Shown in pieces: positions 27,973 through 37,329 of a DNA stretch of 64,000 bases. The position numbers and the translations under genes were made by a program. The notes under the pieces are model-generated. The model made no database searches, had not been told where the DNA came from, and saw nothing but the letters and a program-made list of their open reading frames with translations. Each line of letters begins with the position of its first letter. Position 1 is the first letter of the stretch. Source of the DNA: Winogradskyella echinorum (GTDB lineage: Bacteria > Bacteroidota > Bacteroidia > Flavobacteriales > Flavobacteriaceae); contig NZ_JACOQD010000002.1 in the NCBI RefSeq assembly GCF_014297365.1, forward strand, positions 682,001 through 746,000, read 5' to 3'.

Positions 27973-29715
27973 ATGATGACAAAAAAAATTGGAATTTATA
28001 TTGGCTGTGTAGTTCTTGGTTTTGCTTTAAGTTTTATCTTTTTTGATTATAATAATGATCAAAGCAAGAACACTAAAAATGACACAAAAAATATAACTCA
28101 TAAAGAATGGACTTGTGCAATGCATCCACAAATAAAAGAGCAAGAAGAAGGCACATGTCCTTTGTGTGCTATGGATTTGGTATTAGTTCCATCTGATGAT
28201 AGTGAAACTTCACTATCTGATAATCAGTTTAAAATGTCTCAAAATGCCTTGGCTTTGGCTAACATTGAAACTTCAGAAGTGAATTTTAGTAGTGAAGACG
28301 AAGTCATAATAAAACTATCCGGCATAATAAGTACAAATAAAGAAACTGATGCTACACAAACCTCAATTTTTGATGGCCGAATAGAAAAGCTTTATGCAAA
28401 TTATATAGGCACAAAAATTAGAAAAGGTAAACAAATTGGACTTATATACTCACCCGAATTGTATTTGGCACAAAATAAATTATTGACTTCTGTTTCATAT
28501 AGAAAAACGCATCCACAACTATTCGATGAAGTAAGAAACTCACTAGGATTATGGAAAATGACTGACGAGCAAATAGAAAACGTCATTGTAAGCGAAAAAC
28601 CAATGACAAACTTTCCTATATATGCAGATGTTTCAGGAACAGTTACAGAAATTATGGCTTCAGAAGGTAGTTTTTATAATCAAGGAGATCCTTTATTTAA
28701 AATATCAGACCTCAGAACTGTCTGGGCTGTTTTTGATGCTTATGAAAGTCAATTAGGATCTTTAAAAGTTGGGCAAAGTCTTGAATTAAAATCCAAGGCC
28801 TTTCCTAAAGGTATTACAACTGGAAAAATTGATTTTATTGAGCCCATATTACATACTAAAAAAAGAACAGCGACAGTTCGTGTAGTAATCGATAATAGAG
28901 ATGGAAAACTAAAACCCGGTATGCTCATAGAAGGTAGTATTACATCCAAACTTTCAAAAGGGGTTTTAACCATTCCAAAAACTGCTGCGCTTTGGACAGG
29001 GAAGCGATCTATTGTTTACCTTAAGCCATACCCAAACAAACCTTATTTTGAAATGACAGAAGTGGTGCTTGGTCAATCTTTAAAAGATAGCTATGAAGTT
29101 TTAAGCGGTTTAGAGGCAGGAGATACTATTGTAACCGAAGGTGCATTTACTATTGATGCGGCAGCTCAGCTTCAAGGAAAAAGGTCAATGATGAATACTA
29201 TAATAGAAACTAAAAACCACCAAAAAAATACTAATTTTAAGGACTCTGACCTCTCAACTAACCATATTTCAATTGATTGGGATATGCTTAAAAAAGATGA
29301 ATTCAACCTTTTAATCAAAGATTATTTATTATTGAAAGATGCATTTGTAACTTCTGATGTTAAAAAAACAAAACATCATGCAAATTTATTATTAAAGGCC
29401 ATAAATAAGTTAGACTTGAAAAAATTACCAGATCTCAATAAAAAAAATATTGAACAATTATCTAACATTACAAAATCAATAAGCACCATAAACGATTTAA
29501 AGAAACAAAGACTTCACTTTAAATCCTTATCAACTAAAATTATTGATATGGTATTAAATTCTAAAAGCTTAAACGACCGAGTTTACATTCAATTTTGTCC
29601 TATGGCTGATGAAAATAAAGGAGCAAAATGGCTAAGCCTAGATAAGAAAATAATGAATCCATATTTTGGGGATAAAATGCTCAATTGTGGGAGTGTTTTA
29701 GAAGAAATAAATTAA
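27973..29715 (+). CDS. cusB: heavy-metal RND periplasmic adaptor with metal-binding N-domain and DUF3347 C-domain
   Basis: 580 residues. An N-terminal anchor helix (8-25) is followed by a heavy-metal-binding domain at 46-70 (WTCAMHPQIKEQEEGTCPLC, ending AMDLV). Then comes the adaptor core: barrel-sandwich and beta-barrel text YADVSGTVTEIMASEGSFY, ISDLRTVWAVFDAYESQLGSL and VLTIPKTAALWTGKRSIVYL. The last ~150 residues match DUF3347, with a final CPMADENKGAKWLS and MLNCGSVLEEI. The Cys/Met/His pairs suit soft metals such as copper or silver. It is transcribed with the pump gene upstream. The first two codons are ATG, so the start may be three bases later. Confidence 0.9.
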   Translation: MMTKKIGIYIGCVVLGFALSFIFFDYNNDQSKNTKNDTKNITHKEWTCAMHPQIKEQEEGTCPLCAMDLVLVPSDDSETSLSDNQFKMSQNALALANIETSEVNFSSEDEVIIKLSGIISTNKETDATQTSIFDGRIEKLYANYIGTKIRKGKQIGLIYSPELYLAQNKLLTSVSYRKTHPQLFDEVRNSLGLWKMTDEQIENVIVSEKPMTNFPIYADVSGTVTEIMASEGSFYNQGDPLFKISDLRTVWAVFDAYESQLGSLKVGQSLELKSKAFPKGITTGKIDFIEPILHTKKRTATVRVVIDNRDGKLKPGMLIEGSITSKLSKGVLTIPKTAALWTGKRSIVYLKPYPNKPYFEMTEVVLGQSLKDSYEVLSGLEAGDTIVTEGAFTIDAAAQLQGKRSMMNTIIETKNHQKNTNFKDSDLSTNHISIDWDMLKKDEFNLLIKDYLLLKDAFVTSDVKKTKHHANLLLKAINKLDLKKLPDLNKKNIEQLSNITKSISTINDLKKQRLHFKSLSTKIIDMVLNSKSLNDRVYIQFCPMADENKGAKWLSLDKKIMNPYFGDKMLNCGSVLEEIN

Positions 29716-29743
29716 GAAGTATAAAATTACATATCTCTATACT

Positions 29744-29778
29744 AAAAGAGCTGTCACTTTATAAATGACAGCTCTTTT
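29744..29778. terminator. bidirectional terminator between the metal pump and the sugar dehydrogenase fusion
   Basis: AAAAGAGCTGTCA (29744-29756) pairs perfectly with TGACAGCTCTTTT (29766-29778) around a 9-base loop. A U-run follows on either strand. It separates the convergent genes ending at 29715 (plus) and 29803 (minus). Confidence 0.88.
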
Positions 29779-29802
29779 TATTTTTAACTAGATTTTAATC
29801 CT

Positions 29803-32800
29803 CTATTTAATGATTATTTTTTGAGTTTTACTCTGATAATCATTAGTTACTTTCACAAAATAGACACCAGTTCCTATACTCGCGATATCAATAGTGTTTA
29901 ATAAACTTGATTGCATAAGAGATTTATTTAAAACCAATCGTCCCTGTATATCATATAAATACACGCCTGTAGTCATTTCTAATTCGCCTTCAATTATCAA
30001 GGATTTTGGATTAGATGTTGTATATATATGAATACCATCTAACACATTATTTCCTACAGATAATACCGATGAAGTAAAATGTAGATAGAAACGTCCTGTA
30101 CCATTCAAATTCATATTTGGTGTGATAATATAATCATTAGAATTTAATAAAGTTATAGTATTAGATTCTGTATCTTCTAAATACACCTCAACATTACTTG
30201 GTAACGTAGTTTCACTTATACTAAACGTAATTTGTTCACCTTGATTTGCATTAACACCTAATGGAATTATTGTATTAGTTAAATCAGAAGGATTTAAAGC
30301 TTGTAAAGCTATTGGAAGTTCAGAGTTATCCTGTACTAAGTGAGAGTAAAGTGCAAAGTTAGGTGCTACACTACCCAAAATTTTACCATCATATCCTCTG
30401 TCTAAACCTAGACTTGCATTTTCATCAAAATAGAATTCAGTACTATATTCATTATTACTTGTGCTTGCTTTGAGCTTTAAAAAGGTTAGAACATTTGTGT
30501 TTCTCCCTTGAATAAAATCATCATCAGAACCTATAACTCTCAACGATGTATCAAAAGTAATATCATAATCATCTACATGAGTGAGACTTGCTGCAACAAG
30601 AAATCCTTGCCCAGGAGCCATCAATCTATTACCTGCATTAGCTAATGTAATAACATCCCAACCATTAGAAGCATTACCATCGTAACCATAAATACCAGAG
30701 ATATCTTCTAACAGATCTATGTTTTTTACGTTTGGCGCAGTCTCATAGTTTAGGAAATCTGCAATACTAATATATGAAGGATATGGATTACCTATTAAAT
30801 TCCAATCTGGATAATTGGCACCAGAATTTACAATATCAACAGTAACTGGTGTCGTCAACACATTACCTGTAAAAGTTAATGTTGTACCGCTAACTGTTGC
30901 AGCTCTATAACCTTTACCACTATCTAAAGTTGTAGAGGTTTCATCAGTGTAATTTACATACCAATCAACTGCTTTATCAAAAGGTCCAAATAGATAGGTT
31001 CTTGGATTATCATTGCCATCATTTAATATATCTTCAGCATTTGTGTCAGTAAGTAAAAAATCCTCCCAAGTCTGCCCAGAAAGTGGCGGAGAAATAAGAT
31101 CATTACCACCAGAATTAGCATTAACATACCTTACATATTTTATGTTTCCATCCACTGTACCATTTGCAATTAAACTAGCAAAGGACTGTGAAGTTGACTG
31201 TAAAGTAGTTGTATTTGCCAATAAAGTAACACCATTATCTACGGTAAGTGCAGCACCAGGACTCACTGTAAAATCATTACAAATTGTATTACTAGAAATA
31301 ACAGCTTCACCAGAATTTACAATTATAGAATCATTTGCATAAGAAAGGCCATTAGGATCACTCGGTAACCAACCATTATCATAAGTATAAGTTGTACTTA
31401 TAGGAGAACTATCACAGCCTAATAATTCGATCTCGGCTAACTGTGTTAAAGCTATATTACCTAAATTTTTGGTGATTTCTATTCTATAAGTTGTGTAAGC
31501 AGTTGTATTAGAAAATACAAAATATTTAGATTGATACCTGGTATAAAACTGCTCACCTGTCCAAACTCCCAATTCTGTATAAGCACCACCATTAGATCCT
31601 AATATTCTAAAGTTTTCAGGGTCTCTATCTGGTACATCATTAGCACTTGTAATAATTAATTGGTTCACATATTGAGGTCTTACAAACTCAATAGAAATAA
31701 AACTAGGGTTACTTACACTTGGTACACCTGTATTATCTAACCATTTACTAAAATCATTTTGCGTCTTTTTATTATCAAAGGCTTTGAACTTATTTTCGGC
31801 TTCATTAATCTCTCCTCTTGCAGTTATAATACCTGTACCAACAGGATCTGTATGGTCTACAATTAAGCCAGTACAATCATTCGATCTTAAATCAGTGAAT
31901 GTCCACTTAAAAAAATCAGATCCATCATTAGGATATGTTTTAACACTAGCTCCATTAGACAGCGAGTTGTTCTCAATTCCTAGATAAAGTCCATTAACCT
32001 TACTTTTTATAGCATATTCATCATTACCTAGATATTCTAATGAAAACAATTGGGCATCTGTACCATTCTCTTCATACTGTATCAAATTAGTCCCTGGATC
32101 TTGCCCAGCATAAAGTACATCGAGATTTTTATTACTATGTACGGCCTTTATAGTAAAATAATTATCCTCAGCAGGTGCTATTATAAATTGTTGATTTTCC
32201 CCTAAATTACTTGTCCACTGAATAACATCTGCTAGATTATCTTGAGATTGATCAAAAACATCCATTACCAAAGTACTACCAACATTAGTAATCGTATAAA
32301 CTGAAACACCAATAGTTGAACCTTCATATACTGTTATTTGGGCAGTATCTGTAAATGCACCTTCAACTGTAGTTGCAGTAATAGAAACAGTTCCTTCGCT
32401 AATCCCTGTTACAGTTCCGGTTGCATCGACAATCGCAATAGACTCATCGCTTGAAGACCACACAATACCTTGTTCACTTGCATCATTAGGTAGCACTGAA
32501 GCTGTTAAAGAAATGGTTTCTTCAGTAAAAACCGATGCAGTAGTGGGTGTTACAGTAACTCCAGTAACCGGCTCATATAATAAATCTGTAAATGTCCATT
32601 TAAAGAAATCTGACCCATCGTTGTTATAGGTTTTAATACTACCTCCATTGCTTACTGAATTATTCTCAATTCCTAGGTAAAGCCCATTAGACGTACTTCT
32701 TATTGCGTATTGATCATTTCCTAGATACTCAAACGAAAACAATTGAGCAACAGTACCATTTTCTTGGTATTGTATAACATTAGTTCCTGGATCTTGTCCT

Positions 32801-35397
32801 TGAGCTTGTACATCAATATTTTTATTGCTATGAACAGCCTTAATCGTATAACTAGTGCCATCCACAGGAGTAACAATGAACTGCTGATTTGCACCTGAAA
32901 CGTAATTCCATTGCTGTACATCTGCAAAATTATCGTTAGATATACCTGCGATATCCATTGCTAAACCACTTCCTACATTTGTTATGACATAAGTAGAAGC
33001 ATTTATCGTTGGGTTTTCGTAATTAGGCTCAAGTTGATTTATCCATTCTTCTACAAGGTCTACTCCTTGCTGATCGGCTACATTTTTAGCAATTGGTGGC
33101 ATAGCAATCGTTTGGTCAACACTTTCTGTTCTATGGAAAAGAATTGATTTTGAGGCATCACCTCCTACAATTATACGTTCTCCAGGAATTCCCAACGGAG
33201 TATTTGTACCAGCATACATAAGACCAGTTTGCACCAAACTGTTAGATAATCTTAAATCAAACTGAGCCCTATCACCTGTTCCACCTGGTCTATGACAATA
33301 GGCACAGTTGAGATCTAGGTAAGACCTTGCTTTTTCATCTAAAGTAGCATTAGGATCATCTTTGGCTTTATAAGTTTGGTAGCCTAAGACTGTATTATCA
33401 TCAATTGTTTCATCTAAAATTCCTAAATGACTTAATGTTACCAATTGATTTGCGGTAATTGATGTCGTTGGGTAAGTGATATCAGAATTTAAATACCTTG
33501 TTCTAGGACCTAATGTTCCTTTGGTAGCTGGATTATGACAAGAAATACAGTCTTGAGTGCCTGGATAAGTCCAAGTTTGATTTCTTGTCGATCCACCTTC
33601 TGTAGTAATTTGTATTGTCTCTTCTATACCAGAATCTAGCAGTACAGCATCTGTTTCGTCTGCATTCCATTTATATGTTAAATAATAAAAATTACCTGTG
33701 CTTGCCTTTACCGAAAACCTAGTTTCTAAACGCTTTGTAATACTAGGATTAGAATCATCAATAGGCAATTCAAAATGCTTTATCAAAACAGAACCAACAG
33801 GGAATTCCCAATCTCCATTTTCTGAAAAGCTAATTTTTTCTTGTGGAGTATCATGAGTACCATCATTTGGAATTACCATCCAGCGCTTTTTAATGGCTCC
33901 ATCAGACCAAAATGATTCAATTAAATCATAAGGAATTACACCAGAATTTGGAGTTAATGTTTGTAAATCTTGAAATGCTCCTGTTTGTGATAATAATTGA
34001 GGTGCAGCATCTAGTGGCGATTGATTTACTTGAGATAATTTGTATAAGAAGACATTATTTCCTTGACTCAACAAATAAAGCTCACCTGAGTTATCTTCAC
34101 CAAAACCTATAATATTTGTAGGCGAAAATGCGGTTATTAAATCGTATTCACCTGTATTAATATCTACGGACCATATTTCTTCACCAGCACCATAATCGGC
34201 ACAAATATATTTACCATAAAAATCTGGCATATCGGTTCCTCTATACACATAACCGCCCATTAAGGCATTAGCCTCAGCCCTTGGAAATGCTACCAATGGA
34301 CCTTCATGTGGCATATTGTTGTACATTCCACTATCTGCACCACCACAACCTGCACCAGGACCTGTTGCATAACCTTCATAAACGGGCCATCCATAATTTT
34401 TTCCTCTACTAACAATATTTACTTCTTCGTGTGTACTCTCACCTATTTCCCCTATATAAAAAGTACCAGTTAGTTTATCCTTAGTCATTCTATGTGGATT
34501 TCTGTGACCAATTGTATAGTACTCTTCAAAATTTTGACCAGAAGGGCTCAGAAAAGGATTATCATTTGGTATACCGTAACCCACACCAGAAATTTCATCA
34601 TTAAATCGACCTGTATCTAATTTTCTAATTGGAGCATGACTTTTAGTTGGGTCTTGATCTACATCTATTCGTAACACACCACCATCTAAGTTGGTTGTAA
34701 TATTTTGAGGCTTTGTGTATGCAGATTGTTCTCCTGTAGCCAAATATAAGAAGCCATCATTGCCAAAATCCATAGAGCCTCCGCGATGTGTAGAACTAAA
34801 CATTCTCATTTTTAACATTGTTAATTCTGATCCCGGAACAACAGTATATGTTGTTGGATTAACTTCATACCTTCTTAAGTATAAAAAACCTCCCCAATAA
34901 TCCTCTTGGTAACAGCCAAATCCACTTAAAAAGGCATTAGGATAATCATTCCCATTACCATCTTTAGAAGTGTAATAGGTATAGAAATAGTTTTTACCAG
35001 GAGTTCCGAACTCCGGATGAATAGCCAAACCTAAAAATCCTCCATCCCAAACAACACCAACCTCATTTGATAAATCTGCAACGAGGTTTTTTGTAGTTAC
35101 GGATTCATCATTTTCAAACCAATATATTTCACCATTTCGCTGACCTAAAATTATCACGTTAGTGTTGGGCACATTTGTAAATGTTAAAGGTGAATCGAAA
35201 GTTAAATTTGGAAAAGCCGGTTGATAGGGTTGAGCCGATGCCGTAACATCTGGAAAATTACCGTTTAAAAATGTACCAACTGCTTCTGGTTGAGTAAGAC
35301 CTGGTCCTATAAAATATGGTGCTACTCCTAAAATAGTAAATACAGAAATCCCAATAAGAATTGTAGAAATCTTATTCCTTTTAATTGAAAGATTCAT
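29803..35397 (-). CDS. PQQ sugar dehydrogenase / diheme cytochrome / lectin fusion with T9SS sorting domain
   Basis: 1864 residues. An N-terminal hydrophobic segment (12-30) exports it. Residues ~60-455 form a glucose/sorbosone dehydrogenase-like beta-propeller (H204 in STHRGGSMDFGNDGF and R299 in GHRNPH fit the PQQ-site His and Arg). Residues ~465-790 resemble the SO2930-type diheme cytochrome family, with CISCH at 617-621, CAYCH at 698-702 and a possible axial Met in IAMPPIA (766). Then follow a ricin-type lectin repeat, a BIG2 Ig-like domain, a second ricin-type repeat, a discoidin-like domain, and the same ~530-residue C-terminal module as the galactose-oxidase-like protein, ending in a T9SS sorting domain. 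Inference: it oxidises a sugar and passes electrons to its own hemes at the cell surface. Confidence 0.9.
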   Translation of the reverse strand: MNLSIKRNKISTILIGISVFTILGVAPYFIGPGLTQPEAVGTFLNGNFPDVTASAQPYQPAFPNLTFDSPLTFTNVPNTNVIILGQRNGEIYWFENDESVTTKNLVADLSNEVGVVWDGGFLGLAIHPEFGTPGKNYFYTYYTSKDGNGNDYPNAFLSGFGCYQEDYWGGFLYLRRYEVNPTTYTVVPGSELTMLKMRMFSSTHRGGSMDFGNDGFLYLATGEQSAYTKPQNITTNLDGGVLRIDVDQDPTKSHAPIRKLDTGRFNDEISGVGYGIPNDNPFLSPSGQNFEEYYTIGHRNPHRMTKDKLTGTFYIGEIGESTHEEVNIVSRGKNYGWPVYEGYATGPGAGCGGADSGMYNNMPHEGPLVAFPRAEANALMGGYVYRGTDMPDFYGKYICADYGAGEEIWSVDINTGEYDLITAFSPTNIIGFGEDNSGELYLLSQGNNVFLYKLSQVNQSPLDAAPQLLSQTGAFQDLQTLTPNSGVIPYDLIESFWSDGAIKKRWMVIPNDGTHDTPQEKISFSENGDWEFPVGSVLIKHFELPIDDSNPSITKRLETRFSVKASTGNFYYLTYKWNADETDAVLLDSGIEETIQITTEGGSTRNQTWTYPGTQDCISCHNPATKGTLGPRTRYLNSDITYPTTSITANQLVTLSHLGILDETIDDNTVLGYQTYKAKDDPNATLDEKARSYLDLNCAYCHRPGGTGDRAQFDLRLSNSLVQTGLMYAGTNTPLGIPGERIIVGGDASKSILFHRTESVDQTIAMPPIAKNVADQQGVDLVEEWINQLEPNYENPTINASTYVITNVGSGLAMDIAGISNDNFADVQQWNYVSGANQQFIVTPVDGTSYTIKAVHSNKNIDVQAQGQDPGTNVIQYQENGTVAQLFSFEYLGNDQYAIRSTSNGLYLGIENNSVSNGGSIKTYNNDGSDFFKWTFTDLLYEPVTGVTVTPTTASVFTEETISLTASVLPNDASEQGIVWSSSDESIAIVDATGTVTGISEGTVSITATTVEGAFTDTAQITVYEGSTIGVSVYTITNVGSTLVMDVFDQSQDNLADVIQWTSNLGENQQFIIAPAEDNYFTIKAVHSNKNLDVLYAGQDPGTNLIQYEENGTDAQLFSLEYLGNDEYAIKSKVNGLYLGIENNSLSNGASVKTYPNDGSDFFKWTFTDLRSNDCTGLIVDHTDPVGTGIITARGEINEAENKFKAFDNKKTQNDFSKWLDNTGVPSVSNPSFISIEFVRPQYVNQLIITSANDVPDRDPENFRILGSNGGAYTELGVWTGEQFYTRYQSKYFVFSNTTAYTTYRIEITKNLGNIALTQLAEIELLGCDSSPISTTYTYDNGWLPSDPNGLSYANDSIIVNSGEAVISSNTICNDFTVSPGAALTVDNGVTLLANTTTLQSTSQSFASLIANGTVDGNIKYVRYVNANSGGNDLISPPLSGQTWEDFLLTDTNAEDILNDGNDNPRTYLFGPFDKAVDWYVNYTDETSTTLDSGKGYRAATVSGTTLTFTGNVLTTPVTVDIVNSGANYPDWNLIGNPYPSYISIADFLNYETAPNVKNIDLLEDISGIYGYDGNASNGWDVITLANAGNRLMAPGQGFLVAASLTHVDDYDITFDTSLRVIGSDDDFIQGRNTNVLTFLKLKASTSNNEYSTEFYFDENASLGLDRGYDGKILGSVAPNFALYSHLVQDNSELPIALQALNPSDLTNTIIPLGVNANQGEQITFSISETTLPSNVEVYLEDTESNTITLLNSNDYIITPNMNLNGTGRFYLHFTSSVLSVGNNVLDGIHIYTTSNPKSLIIEGELEMTTGVYLYDIQGRLVLNKSLMQSSLLNTIDIASIGTGVYFVKVTNDYQSKTQKIIIK

Positions 35398-35609
35398 TAT
35401 GTAAAAATTGATTAATAGCTTTCACAAATAAAAAGACTTTAACCGAATTTCTACCTTAATTAAGGCAAACTACTTTTTTTTTCGACAAACCATCTATTTG
35501 CCACAAAATTAGATGTTTAACCTAAATAAATATTGTCATTACATCCAATAATAATGTCGTATTAAATAAGAATTATATAATTTCAAATTAAAAAAAGAAG
35601 AACTTATTT

Positions 35610-37211
35610 TTATAAAGTTAGGATTGTAAAATCACCTTTTAAAGGTTGTAAAGATTTCATAATTTCTGGTATTAATTGATTACCAAATTCTAAATATAGC
35701 TCTGAAAAATTGGTATTACGTTCTTGCAAACTCTGCCCAGGAAACAATTGCTCTTGCAACTCCGTACAACGACTAATTTGATCTACTAATTTCTTTTTTT
35801 GTGCTTTTAAAAGTCGCTTTTCTAAAGCTTGTAATCCTTTTATTTGCTTTACTTCTTGAGCCTTAACTGCACCTAAAAAGGATTTATCGGTTTGTTCAGC
35901 AAGTTCATTTAGATTTTTAAACTGTGCTTCTAGATGTTTTATTTGTTCTGAAAAATCAATATCTATATTAGATATTTTTCGCACTTTTTTATTGATAAAG
36001 GAATTTCTATCTAAGAATAAATCTTTATCCGAAATATTCAATTTTTTAAGCTTATCTGCCTGCTTCGCCGTTTTTATCAATGCCGAATTCCGCAACAATA
36101 ACATTGGAAAAGTAACCTGTTGTGCTTCAAAATTAGATTTTAATTGCAACCAATAAATTAGCTCTCCACCTCCACCTATATAGCAAAGATTTGGTAAAAT
36201 TACTTCTTGATATAGCGGTCGCATTATAACGTTTGGTGAGAACCGCTCTGGCACCTCTTCGAGGTGTTTTAATAGCTCACTCTTACTCCAAGTGATGTTT
36301 GTGTCTAAAACCGAAAAAACACCATCAGTTTCAACAATACGTTCTCGCAAACCATCCTTAATATAAAAGAAATTGATTTCTCTAGGATTCACCTGAATTT
36401 TCAATCCTAATTCTTCAAGTTTTGAATTCGTTTCAGAAACCGTTTTAAAAGCCGTTTGCGCTATAAGTTCCTTTTTAATATTTGGGATGAATAAGCGTTT
36501 TAAATCAGCGTGGTCAGAATCTAAAATCACCAAACCATACTCACCAAATAATTCATTAGCTAAATAACGTGTGGCATCAGCTAAATTATCATGGTTTAAA
36601 TATGCTTCCTTAAACCACGTTTTTAATTGTTCGGCGTTTTTTCCTGGTCCAAACTCAGCAGAAACAACTTCAAATACTGCATCTAAGCCTTCGGTATTAA
36701 AATGACCTACAGCTCCTGTCTGATTAGAGTTCCACTGAATTTTTTTTCCTCTAAAATTGAAATAGTTGATTTCTTCAAAATCATGATCCTCAGACGCCAT
36801 CCAATAAACAGGTACAAAATTGTATTCTGGATATTGCTCTTTTAAGTCTTTAGTAAGATTGATTGTAGAAATAATCTTGTATAAAAAATACAGTGGTCCC
36901 GTGAATAAATTTAATTGATGACCTGTAGTGATGGTAAACGTATTTTCAGAATTAAGACTTTCTATATTTTCAAGTGTTGCATCCGAAGTGTCTAATTTAC
37001 TGTATTGTTTTTTTAGAACCTCAACTAACACTTTTCTGTGTGATTCTGAAACAAGTTCAGAATGACGCTTCTCTTCTATCTGTGCTTTAAAATTATCTAG
37101 TAACGGAAACCTATTGTACAAAGGCTTTAACTCTGATTTTTCATCTAAATAATCACATATAAAATCTGAGAAGTAATTAGTTTCTCTAAACGGAATACAG
37201 TCGGTTGGCAT
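35610..37211 (-). CDS. bshC: bacillithiol biosynthesis cysteine-adding enzyme
   Basis: 533 residues, the usual size. BshC adds cysteine to glucosaminyl-malate in the last step of bacillithiol synthesis. Matching blocks are IPFRETNYFSDFICDYL at the start, TGHQLNLFTGPLYFLYKI, VYWMASEDHDFEEINYF, LANELFGEYGLVILDSD, and the C-terminal coiled-coil with LDRNSFINKK and SLQERNTNFSELYLEFG. Bacillithiol is a known low-molecular-weight thiol in Flavobacteria; bshA and bshB are not in the window. It is divergent from the M14 peptidase. Confidence 0.95.
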   Translation of the reverse strand: MPTDCIPFRETNYFSDFICDYLDEKSELKPLYNRFPLLDNFKAQIEEKRHSELVSESHRKVLVEVLKKQYSKLDTSDATLENIESLNSENTFTITTGHQLNLFTGPLYFLYKIISTINLTKDLKEQYPEYNFVPVYWMASEDHDFEEINYFNFRGKKIQWNSNQTGAVGHFNTEGLDAVFEVVSAEFGPGKNAEQLKTWFKEAYLNHDNLADATRYLANELFGEYGLVILDSDHADLKRLFIPNIKKELIAQTAFKTVSETNSKLEELGLKIQVNPREINFFYIKDGLRERIVETDGVFSVLDTNITWSKSELLKHLEEVPERFSPNVIMRPLYQEVILPNLCYIGGGGELIYWLQLKSNFEAQQVTFPMLLLRNSALIKTAKQADKLKKLNISDKDLFLDRNSFINKKVRKISNIDIDFSEQIKHLEAQFKNLNELAEQTDKSFLGAVKAQEVKQIKGLQALEKRLLKAQKKKLVDQISRCTELQEQLFPGQSLQERNTNFSELYLEFGNQLIPEIMKSLQPLKGDFTILTL

Positions 37212-37329
37212 ACAATTCTATAAATAAGGCATAAATATAAGACTCTTCTATTTTTTAACTGCTAATTTTTAGTTAATTCAGTTTGGCTGACTATCTTTAC
37301 TTGCTTTCAACCAAAAAATAAATTATTAA

